From the NCBI GenBank assembly GCA_001830645.1, contig MIBM01000063.1, positions 13,734 to 20,325 of the forward strand: a DNA stretch of 6,592 bases, given 5' to 3'. How positions within the stretch are numbered: the stretch's first letter is position 1; the number at the start of each line of letters is the position of its first letter. This stretch comes from Spirochaetes bacterium RIFOXYC1_FULL_54_7 (GTDB taxonomy: Bacteria > Spirochaetota > Spirochaetia > Treponematales > UBA12059). Positions 1-5,456 of the stretch are shown in pieces. The notes beneath the pieces are model-generated. The model was given only the letters and a program-made list of their open reading frames with translations, ran no database searches and had not been told where the DNA came from. Both the position numbers and the translations under genes were made by a program.

Positions 1-26
1 CCGCCTACATTCTGGCTATAGTCCCC

Positions 27-32
27 TATACT
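27..32 (+). promoter_or_regulatory. possible -10 box of the dehydratase operon
   Basis: TATACT lies 24 bases before the ATG at 56 and matches the sigma-70 -10 consensus at five of six positions. No convincing -35 hexamer can be seen at the right distance, partly because the window begins only 26 bases upstream. It is a weak call. Confidence 0.3.
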
Positions 33-41
33 AAATGAAAC

Positions 42-51
42 CCTCCGGAGG
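42..51 (+). promoter_or_regulatory. palindromic Shine-Dalgarno of the dehydratase gene
   Basis: CCTCCGGAGG is a perfect 10-base palindrome whose right half (GGAGG, 47-51) is the ribosome binding site for the ATG at 56, with a short 4-base spacer. It supports 56 as the true original start. The self-complementarity could let the leader mask the site or pair two messages, but that is speculation. Confidence 0.5.
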
Positions 52-55
52 CCCC

Positions 56-1029
56 ATGACCACCTTCAACGATATCCTTGCCGCCCGGCAGCGGATAGGA
101 AAATACCTCTCCCTGACCGCCCTTGATTACTCCATGGGTTTGAGTACAGGAACACCCAGGTCTATCTGAAGTTGGAAAACCAGCAGAAGCAGAAGGCCTT
201 CAAGGTCCGGGGAGCCCTGAGCAAACTGTCGTCCCTGAATGCTGAAGAGAGGGACAGAGGTGTGGTTGCCGTCTCTTCTGGCAACCACGGAGCCGGGGTC
301 AGCTATGCGGCCTGGCTACTGGGCATCAAAAAGGCCAAGGTCTTTGTCCCCGAGACAGCCCCAAAGGCCAAGGTTGACAAGATCCGCTACTACGGGGCGG
401 AGGTGGTGCAGGTAGGCAGAAACTACGACGAGGCCCACCGCTTGGCCATGGCGGAGCTGCAGAAATACAACATGAGCTACATAGACTCCTGCTCGGATGT
501 CCAGCTCATTGCCGGTCAGGGAACGGTAGGCCTGGAGATAATGGAGCAGAATCCCGACATAGACCTGATACTGGTGCCCATAGGCGGCGGCGGCCTGATA
601 ACCGGGGTCAGTCTGGCTGCCAAGCACCTCAAGCCAAACATCCGCATAGTCGGCGTGCAGACCGCAGCTTGCCCTGCCATGGTCAGGTCACTGGCGGACA
701 ATACCATGTACGAAGAGTTCCCTTCGGATGACAGCATCTGTGACGCCCTGATAGGCGGGGTAACCGACATCCCCTTCAGGATGGCCGGCCAGTGCATAGA
801 TGACATCCTGGTGGTCCAGGAAAAGACCATACGGGCAGCCACTGCCTGGCTGCTCACCGAAGAAAAAACCGTAGCCGAGCCATCCGGAGCCGTCGGGGTG
901 GCTGCGCTCATGGAAAACCCCTCGTACTTCGCGGGGCTCAATGTGGCGGTGGTCATTACCGGGGGCAACCTTGACCAGGCCATGATGGCCAGCTTGCTCA
1001 ATGACAAGCCAGGGGTCAAAGAAGCATGA
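56..1029 (+). pseudogene. threonine/serine dehydratase-like PLP enzyme, frameshifted
   Basis: This is a fold-type II PLP-dependent ammonia-lyase of the threonine dehydratase family, which deaminates a hydroxyamino acid to a 2-oxo acid in the cytoplasm. Seen in the sequence: the PLP-binding lysine in AFKVRGAL (codon 202-204), the substrate loop SSGNHGAGVSYAA (from 274), AGQGTVGLE, and the glycine-rich phosphate loop GGGGL (583-597). The ATG at 56, with GGAGG before it, opens MTTFNDILAARQRIGKYL, a typical family N-terminus, but that frame stops at TGA 167-169. The rest (EYRNTQVYLKLEN onward) runs in another frame from about 142. One missing base near 139-142 explains this; with it restored, the protein is about 324 aa, the usual length. 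Translation from TTG 172 would lack about 39 N-terminal residues. It overlaps the next gene by ATGA. The EutB-type dehydratases, paired with cyclodeaminases, are a possible subgroup. A sequencing error could mimic the frameshift. Confidence 0.85.
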
Positions 1030-1229
1030 GCATCATACGGGTCATCAGGAAACAGGATACAGTCTGCGAGATCAGCCAGGTGATAACCGGCAAGAAGCAC
1101 GGCCGCCTGTCCGCCACTGAAACAACCATATTCGATGCCACCGGCCTTGCAACCCAGGACATCCTTAGCGCACAGGAACTGAGGGTCAAAGCTGAAAGGC
1201 TCGACTTCGGCACCTCTGCAGCCATTTGA
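1026..1229 (+). pseudogene. ornithine cyclodeaminase/mu-crystallin family remnant (67 codons)
   Basis: Full members of this family are about 310-330 aa NAD(P)-dependent enzymes acting on ornithine, imines or related amino acids. Here residues 14-67 (EISQVITGKKHGR, then TTIFDATGLATQDILSAQ, then a short tail ending FGTSAAI) match only the C-terminal end of the family, where the usual pattern is GEIVxGKKPGR...FDSTGLAxQD. The first 13 residues, MSIIRVIRKQDTV, resemble the usual N-terminus (IRVL..xDV), so the gene looks joined end to end after loss of about 255 internal codons in frame. The NAD-binding domain is absent, so no enzyme activity is expected. Its ATG overlaps the dehydratase stop (ATGA), with AGGGG at 1011-1015, so translational coupling is preserved. 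The C-terminal match is strong; the deletion model is my inference. Confidence 0.72.
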
Positions 1230-1248
1230 TGAATACAGGAGCTTACCC

Positions 1249-2514
1249 ATGCGGCCAGATCAGTCCCGTCAATCCAATGGATCTCCCATATCCCAGCCGG
1301 CTTCAGAACGAGCAATACCACTGCCGGTTCAAGTGAAATCTTTATGTGATCTTTACCTTCCCAGGGTCATCGAGCTTCGCCGCCACTTCCATATGCATCC
1401 CGAGCTTGGCCACCAGGAGTTTGGCACTGCCAAAATCGTGGCGGACGAATTGCGCAAGCTGGGCATCGAGGTCACCGAGAAGGTGGAAGCCACTGGTGTT
1501 GTAGGCATCCTCAAAGGCGCCCATCCTGGCAAAACCCTTATGCTCCGGGCTGACATGGACGGCTTGCCCATCCAGGAAAATACCGGCCTTGACTATGAAT
1601 CTGTTGTGCCCGGGCAGATGCATGCCTGCGCGCATGACGGCCACACGGCCAACCTCCTGGGGGTGGCCATGGTCCTGAGCCAGCTACGGGAACAGTTGCA
1701 CGGTACGGTCAAATTCGTTTTCCAGCCCGACGAGGAGTATGACAGCGGGGCCAAGGCCATGATACAGCTGGGAGTGCTTGAGAACCCGAAGGTTGATGCC
1801 GCCTTTGGCCTGCATCTGTGGGGCAGTGTTCCCGAGGGACAGGTACAGATAAAAGGCGGCCCCTTCATGGCCGCGCCTGACAAGTTCACCTTCACGGTAA
1901 TCGGCAAGGGTGGACACGCGGCCATGCCCCAGCTGTGCATCGACCCGGTGCTGCTCACCGTACAGGCCATCAATGCCATGCAGACCATCATCAGCAGGAA
2001 GAAGAGCCCCTTCAATCCGGCTGTCATCTCCTACTGTTCCCTGAATGCGCCAAGCGAATACAACACCATTCCGGACAGGGTCACCGTTTCTGGAACCATA
2101 CGCAGCTTCGATGCAGACCTGCGCAACTGGATCATCACCGAGATGGAAGCTACCCTGAAAGGCATCACCGAATCCCAGGGAGCCCGGTACGAGTTTGCAA
2201 TAGCCGAAGACTTTGCCCTGCCTGCGGTGGTCAATGACTATGAATTGGCAGAACTGGTTAAGCAAGCAGCCCGAAAGGTGCTTGACCCAAGCCTGGTAGT
2301 AGAACCCAAAGAACCATCCATGGGCGCTGAAGACTTCTCGTACTTCTCCCAGCAGATACCATCCTGCTTCTTCTTTGTCGGTATTGCTCCGGAAGGAAAG
2401 GAAGTGGTACACCACAGCCCTGGTTTCCAGTGGGAAGACAGGAATCTTGAGACAGCCATGCTGGTGCTGTCCCAGGCGGCGGTGGACTATCTTGGCGCTC
2501 CGTCCAAATCCTGA
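1249..2514 (+). CDS. M20D family metallo-amidohydrolase/peptidase
   Basis: A 421-aa cytoplasmic metal-dependent hydrolase of the group containing N-acyl-L-amino acid amidohydrolases, IAA-amino acid hydrolases and aminobenzoyl-glutamate-type enzymes; it removes an acyl group from an N-acylated amino acid. Motifs in order: RRHFHMHPELG (44-54), LRADMDGLP (99-107), MHACAHDGHT (124-133, with metal-ligand Cys127 and His129), FQPDEE (158-163, catalytic/metal Glu pair), HLW (189-191), the dimerisation-domain stretch GKGGHAAMP, and HHSPGFQWED (388-397, last metal His). The family usually has HACGHDGHT, so the Gly-to-Ala change at 128 is unusual. AGGAG at 1237-1241 sits 7 bases before the ATG and fixes the start, giving a polar 25-30 residue N-terminal extension. 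It lies 19 bases after the cyclodeaminase remnant, evidently in one operon. Exact substrate unknown. Confidence 0.93.
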   Translation: MRPDQSRQSNGSPISQPASERAIPLPVQVKSLCDLYLPRVIELRRHFHMHPELGHQEFGTAKIVADELRKLGIEVTEKVEATGVVGILKGAHPGKTLMLRADMDGLPIQENTGLDYESVVPGQMHACAHDGHTANLLGVAMVLSQLREQLHGTVKFVFQPDEEYDSGAKAMIQLGVLENPKVDAAFGLHLWGSVPEGQVQIKGGPFMAAPDKFTFTVIGKGGHAAMPQLCIDPVLLTVQAINAMQTIISRKKSPFNPAVISYCSLNAPSEYNTIPDRVTVSGTIRSFDADLRNWIITEMEATLKGITESQGARYEFAIAEDFALPAVVNDYELAELVKQAARKVLDPSLVVEPKEPSMGAEDFSYFSQQIPSCFFFVGIAPEGKEVVHHSPGFQWEDRNLETAMLVLSQAAVDYLGAPSKS

Positions 2515-2525
2515 ATGCGCCGTAC

Positions 2526-2541
2526 GTAGATTATTGTCTAC
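2526..2541. repeat. short inverted repeat after the amidohydrolase
   Basis: GTAGA (2526-2530) and TCTAC (2537-2541) form a 5-bp perfect stem with a 6-base loop, 11 bases after the amidohydrolase stop codon. No T-run follows, so it is at best a weak attenuating or mRNA-end hairpin rather than a standard terminator. Confidence 0.25.
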
Positions 2542-2596
2542 ACAGCCAGTACAGGCCTTTCTTCCGATGATGTTCATAACGTCAGGGGATGGAGCC

Positions 2597-2602
2597 AGGG
2601 GG
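2597..2602 (+). promoter_or_regulatory. ribosome binding site shared by two overlapping starts
   Basis: AGGGGG stands 4 bases before ATG 2607 and 6 bases before GTG 2609. The two start codons overlap in ATGTG and belong to different frames, so one site could serve both. The next ATG upstream in the longer frame, at 2589, has AGGGG directly abutting it and is therefore a poorer start. Confidence 0.45.
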
Positions 2603-2606
2603 CAAG

Positions 2607-3143
2607 ATGTGCGGAAAACAGCGCTGCTTCTCGTGTTGGGGTTTGGCCTGTCTGTTATCGTGTTTGCCACTGGCTATGTCCTGGGCCGAGGGAATGAGCA
2701 TAAACGCTCCGGACTCGCCCTTGCTGCAGCAAGGCTTGAGTACAATGGGTTCAGGGACGCCTCAGACAGATCCATGGGCCAGCTTCGACTCAGCCTGGAC
2801 CAGTCTCAAGCTAGAGCTGACGCAGTGGTCGGAGGACTCGCAGATGCTGTACGCCTTGCTGGAGGCCTTACAGACCGAAGCCGACGGATTACGGTCCTCG
2901 TTGATGCTATCGACGGAGCAATTGCAGGCCTCAGAGACGTCCCGGCTGGAGGAACGCCAGGCAACTGAGTTGCTTCTGGCAGACGCCCGCCGCAGGGCTG
3001 CCGAGTCGGACAGGAAGGCTTCCGAGGCTACCGGCCAAACTGAGCGTGCCTCCGCCTCCAGCAGACACTGGCGGAACCTAGCCTTCGGAGCTGCAGGTAT
3101 AGGTGCCCTGGGCTGGATCACAGCCTGGATTGGACCTAGGTAG
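2607..3143 (+). CDS. hypothetical exported coiled-coil protein with C-terminal membrane segment
   Basis: I do not recognise a named family. The 178-residue product starts with a basic n-region and a cysteine-rich hydrophobic stretch ending LPLAMSWA, a plausible signal peptidase I site; LLSC and GLAC inside it are imperfect lipobox candidates. About residue 50 onward (DPWASFDSAWTSL) begins a long heptad-like helical region rich in Leu, Glu, Gln, Arg and Ala reaching about residue 145. A C-terminal hydrophobic segment (LAFGAAGIGALGWITAWI) follows a basic patch. Exported N-terminus, periplasmic coiled coil and inner-membrane C-terminal anchor resemble the layout of unimolecular phage spanins, but this is architecture only. 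GC at third codon positions is clearly higher in this frame than in the nested one, supporting it as the main coding frame. A longer version would start at ATG 2589. It has similar feel to spirochaete hypothetical proteins, from memory. Confidence 0.55.
   Translation: MCGKQRCFSCWGLACLLSCLPLAMSWAEGMSINAPDSPLLQQGLSTMGSGTPQTDPWASFDSAWTSLKLELTQWSEDSQMLYALLEALQTEADGLRSSLMLSTEQLQASETSRLEERQATELLLADARRRAAESDRKASEATGQTERASASSRHWRNLAFGAAGIGALGWITAWIGPR
2609..2968 (+). CDS. possible nested ORF: N-terminal membrane anchor plus helical domain
   Basis: Starting at GTG 2609, a different frame nested completely within the longer coding region encodes 119 residues. It begins MRKTALLLVLGFGL and continues as one clear transmembrane helix to GYVLGRG (about residue 26), then a charged linker and an Ala/Arg/Asp/Leu-rich helical stretch (LRLSLDQSQARADAVVGG... 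to ...AIAGLRDV), ending in a Gly/Pro tail. This is the topology of an inner-membrane-anchored periplasmic helical protein such as an i-spanin (Rz-like). AGGGGG lies 6 bases before the GTG. The open frame actually reaches back into the end of the amidohydrolase, but the residues there are unlike a protein start. Against it: third-position GC is lower than in the enclosing frame, so it may be a fortuitous overlap. No homologue recalled with certainty. Confidence 0.38.
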   Translation: MRKTALLLVLGFGLSVIVFATGYVLGRGNEHKRSGLALAAARLEYNGFRDASDRSMGQLRLSLDQSQARADAVVGGLADAVRLAGGLTDRSRRITVLVDAIDGAIAGLRDVPAGGTPGN

Positions 3144-3168
3144 ATCCAGCAGATCGAACCGCTGGATC
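3143..3168. repeat. perfect 8-bp inverted repeat upstream of AEC permease
   Basis: GATCCAGC (3143-3150) and GCTGGATC (3161-3168) are perfect reverse complements separated by 10 bases, starting at the last base of the TAG stop of the coiled-coil gene. No T-run follows, so a simple terminator is unlikely. Its right arm is part of a 12-base motif also found upstream of ppnP, where TCCAG...CTGGA is again an inverted pair, so an operator is a fair alternative. Confidence 0.5.
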
Positions 3169-3192
3169 ATCAATCACTCCATGGGGTAAACT
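3161..3192 (+). promoter_or_regulatory. candidate promoter/operator of AEC permease gene, shared with ppnP
   Basis: GCTGGATCATCA (3161-3172), CCATG (3179-3183) and the -10-like TAAACT (3187-3192) occur here at the same relative offsets as in the ppnP leader (5385, 5403, 5411, where the hexamer is TAGAAT). The motif begins 77 bases before the AEC start and 72 before the ppnP start. No standard -35 hexamer is evident, so an activator-dependent promoter is one reading. The base pattern is seen directly; the function is inferred. Confidence 0.4.
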
Positions 3193-3237
3193 GGTCTTGC
3201 TTTATCATCATTCAGCGAATAGCGGACACCATACCAG

Positions 3238-4233
3238 ATGCAGAGCTTCATAGTTTCATTTTCGATCATAATTATCTCGCTTCTCTCGGGCTACGCTTTC
3301 AACGCCTTCATTGTACACGGTATGATCAAACTATCCGCAGAGCAGACCACCAACCTGCGGTTGACCATGCAGAAAACCGCCCTGCTTGGCATCTACCCTG
3401 TCGCCTTTCTTGGGGCCATCTGGATCGCCGATCTATCGGAACCCCTCTATTTCCTGTTGCCCGTTGTTGGCATCAGCGCCCTGGCAACAGGTCTGGTCTA
3501 TGGACTGACTGTATCCAGATTGCTGCACTTGCCTCCATTGCGGGCAGGGGTTTTTGCCACCAGCGCTTCTTCCACCAATCTTGGGGCCATCGGAGCCTTG
3601 GTGGTATTCATCCTGCTTGGAGAACCTGGTTTTGCCTTGGTTCCCTTCTACAAACTGCTGGAGGAACTCTGGAACTACTCCTTCCTCTTTCCGATTGCAC
3701 GAGCGTACGGCGAGCGTGCACAGCACACTCATTGTGGCAAGGAACAAACATCTTTTATCGCCGGATTGTTGAAGGTCCTGCGGGACCCCTTCCTGCTCGT
3801 TGCCCTGTCAGCTGTCAGTCTTGGGCTCGTCATGAACTTCATGCAAATCAGCCGACCGGTTTTTTATACGGGGCTGAACAAAATCCTGGTTCCCACGGGC
3901 ACTACACTTCTGCTGTTCTCGATAGGTATGCGACTGCGCTTTGCCGTAACCAGAGCGGACCTCAGGGCGGGCTTGCTCATTGTACTGGGTAAATCCGTGA
4001 TTGTACCTCTTGTTGTATCCGCCATAGCACTGGCTCTGGGGCTGGGACAGACCCCCGATGGGCTTGGTCTCAAATTGGTACTCATACTGTCTTCCATGCC
4101 TGTAGCCTTTGTGAGCCTGGTTCCTCCTACCTTATACAAACTGGATCAGGATCTGGCCGGCTCCCTTTGGCTGATTTCCAACGCTTCACTCCTGGTGGTG
4201 GTACCGGTTCTGTCCTTGCTCCTGCAGATCTAG
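3238..4233 (+). CDS. AEC family (auxin efflux carrier/malonate-type) permease
   Basis: A 331-residue integral membrane protein, the normal length for the AEC (Mem_trans) family of secondary transporters, which move small organic anions such as malonate, malate or amino-acid-like acids across the inner membrane. Hydrophobic helices span nearly the whole chain. The first half holds MQSFIVSFSIIIISLLSGYAFN and the small-residue-rich ATSASSTNLGAIGALVVF (108-125). A hydrophilic loop at about 155-175 separates the two halves. The second half carries FYTGLNKILVPTGTTLLLFS and a final VPPTLYKLDQDLAGSLWLISN, typical of the family C-terminus. No good Shine-Dalgarno precedes the ATG (only CACCATACCAG). 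The start is nevertheless supported by the paralogue at 5789, whose product begins with nearly the same residues. It converges with kdd. The substrate cannot be told; genes around suggest an organic or amino acid. Confidence 0.9.
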   Translation: MQSFIVSFSIIIISLLSGYAFNAFIVHGMIKLSAEQTTNLRLTMQKTALLGIYPVAFLGAIWIADLSEPLYFLLPVVGISALATGLVYGLTVSRLLHLPPLRAGVFATSASSTNLGAIGALVVFILLGEPGFALVPFYKLLEELWNYSFLFPIARAYGERAQHTHCGKEQTSFIAGLLKVLRDPFLLVALSAVSLGLVMNFMQISRPVFYTGLNKILVPTGTTLLLFSIGMRLRFAVTRADLRAGLLIVLGKSVIVPLVVSAIALALGLGQTPDGLGLKLVLILSSMPVAFVSLVPPTLYKLDQDLAGSLWLISNASLLVVVPVLSLLLQI

Positions 4234-4296
4234 GCACGAGCGGTTGACGGCTATTCAGGGTTTCACGCAAAATTGCATAGATTTCCAGACGCACCA

Positions 4297-5337
4297 CTAC
4301 ACGTATAGCTTCTCGAAGAGCGCTCGTATATCACCTGATTCCCGCAGGATATTCAATGCCAGATCGGAATGACCCTTGGCATAGCCATTGCCCACGATGA
4401 GCTCGATATCCTTGCCCACCCCTTCGGCTCCCAGGGCAGCCTTGGTGAAGGATGTGGCCATGGAGAAGAAGTAGATGAGCCCCTGCCCTTTGGTTATCAG
4501 TATGGAAGTCATCTCGGTATTGGGTACATTCACATTGTTGATGGTCACATCACAGCCGCGTTCTCCGGTTATGGCTATTACTTTATGATATACATCGATG
4601 GCATCCGTTGCATCCGCCACAATCACATGGGTGGCAAGCCCCATGTCGACGATACGCTGGGCATTGGTCTTTGAGTACTCAACCACGATCACCTTGCCAT
4701 ACGGACCGGCATTCTTCATGGCCTGGTAGCAGCACAGGATGCCGGATTTACCGCCTCCGCCTATGATGCATACCGTATCACCTTCCCGCACCAGGCGGTC
4801 CACCTGAGCAGGGGCACCGGCTACATCAAGCACCGCCAAGGCCAGGTTTTCAGGCAGATCCGTTGGCACCCTGGAAAAGATGCCGCTTTCAAAGAGTATG
4901 GCTTGGGCATCTACGTGCACCTGGTCATGATCAGGATCAAGCTTCAATATCTTGCTTATTTTGAGGGGCGTAAGTGAAAGGGAAACCAAGGTGGCAATCC
5001 TGTCACCTTTTTGCAATTTTTTGTCAGGGAAGTCCGGCCCGATCTCGCGGACCGTGCCTATGAGCATGCCCCCGGAACCTGTAACCGGGTTCTGCATCTT
5101 GCCCCGCTCCGCCACAATGGACAGGATCATCTCCTCCATCTTAGCAGCATCGCCATTGCAGGCTCCACGTATCTGGGTATAACTTGCGGAATCTATGTTC
5201 AGGGTGCTGACATCTATAAGCACCTCGTTGTCATAGATGACCATGGTATTATCCAGCTTCAGAGCTGGCTGGGGCAGTATCTTCCTGGAATCCAGAACCC
5301 GGTGGCTGCCATAGCGGCACCCTTTTCCCATTGGCAT
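4297..5337 (-). CDS. kdd: L-erythro-3,5-diaminohexanoate dehydrogenase
   Basis: The enzyme (EC 1.4.1.11) oxidatively deaminates L-erythro-3,5-diaminohexanoate to 5-amino-3-oxohexanoate with NAD(P)+ in anaerobic lysine fermentation to butyrate and acetate. The 346-residue product matches the family as I know it along its full length: KGCRYGSHRVL at the start, ILPQPALKLDN, NPVTGSGGMLIGT (83-95), ATLVSLSLTPL, ILFESGIF, ENLALAVLDVAGAPAQ, the Rossmann loop GGGGKSG (193-199), VNVPNTEMTSIL (269-280), FFSMATSFTKAALGAEGVGKD and IVGNGYAKGH. The start at 5337 is fixed by a GGAGG (5349-5345 on this strand) 7 bases upstream; the frame is open further upstream, but those residues are not family-like. No other lysine-fermentation gene (kamA, kamDE, kce, kal) is next to it, so it appears monocistronic, divergent from ppnP and convergent with the AEC permease. 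Confidence 0.96.
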   Translation of the reverse strand: MPMGKGCRYGSHRVLDSRKILPQPALKLDNTMVIYDNEVLIDVSTLNIDSASYTQIRGACNGDAAKMEEMILSIVAERGKMQNPVTGSGGMLIGTVREIGPDFPDKKLQKGDRIATLVSLSLTPLKISKILKLDPDHDQVHVDAQAILFESGIFSRVPTDLPENLALAVLDVAGAPAQVDRLVREGDTVCIIGGGGKSGILCCYQAMKNAGPYGKVIVVEYSKTNAQRIVDMGLATHVIVADATDAIDVYHKVIAITGERGCDVTINNVNVPNTEMTSILITKGQGLIYFFSMATSFTKAALGAEGVGKDIELIVGNGYAKGHSDLALNILRESGDIRALFEKLYV

Positions 5338-5344
5338 AAACGAT

Positions 5345-5349
5345 CCTCC
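5345..5349 (-). promoter_or_regulatory. ribosome binding site of kdd
   Basis: Read on the minus strand this is GGAGG, 7 bases before ATG 5337. It decides between this start and the second ATG at 5331 (MGKGC) and the longer open frame reaching 5406. Confidence 0.8.
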
Positions 5350-5360
5350 ATACACAGGTA

Positions 5361-5424
5361 ACAACCATGCTCCAGACTGATTTTGCTGGATCATCATGAC
5401 AACCATGAGCTAGAATCCAGTCTG
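5361..5424. repeat. imperfect tandem direct repeat in kdd-ppnP intergenic region
   Basis: ACAACCATG occurs at 5361-5369 and again at 5399-5407. TCCAGACTG (5371-5379) and TCCAGTCTG (5416-5424) follow each copy, one mismatch apart. CAGACTG and CAGTCTG are also inverse complements of each other. The pairs sit between the divergent kdd and ppnP genes and may be paired regulator sites or the trace of a small duplication. Confidence 0.45.
5385..5416 (+). promoter_or_regulatory. candidate ppnP promoter, matching the AEC leader
   Basis: GCTGGATCATCA (5385-5396), CCATG (5403-5407) and TAGAAT (5411-5416, five of six matches to a -10 box) repeat the order and offsets seen at 3161-3192. A T-rich start (TTTTGCTGG) stands where the AEC leader has AACCGCTGG, so only the core is conserved. 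Promoter function is inferred. Confidence 0.42.
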
Positions 5425-5456
5425 TGGCAAGAGCCCCTATCAAGAAGGAGAACATC

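Noticed and set aside
516..1250. Minus-strand open frame of 244 codons across the dehydratase and cyclodeaminase remnant
   Set aside because: It has low-complexity Ser/Pro/Met-rich translation and is antisense to clear protein motifs. No ribosome binding site or family match is seen.
2375..2608. Upstream extension of the nested frame into the amidohydrolase 3' end
   Set aside because: Residues encoded here (Arg/Pro/Cys/Trp-rich) are the out-of-frame reading of the amidohydrolase and do not look like protein. The membrane anchor begins naturally at GTG 2609.
1684..2670. Long open frame (328 codons) on the minus strand across the amidohydrolase gene
   Set aside because: It is antisense to a gene with full family motifs, and its translation shows no recognisable domain or natural protein start. 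It is a by-product of GC-rich codon use.
3143..3168. Rho-independent terminator
   Set aside because: The 8-bp stem is perfect but is followed by ATCATCAATC, not a T-run, and its right arm is shared with the ppnP leader, which fits an operator better.
4234..4296. Bidirectional terminator between the converging AEC permease and kdd genes
   Set aside because: I searched the 63 bases for a stem with flanking T/A runs and found no convincing one.
5338..5406. N-terminal extension of kdd from ATG 5406
   Set aside because: The good GGAGG lies just before ATG 5337, and the extra 23 residues are not part of the family. The extension would also overlap the divergent promoter.
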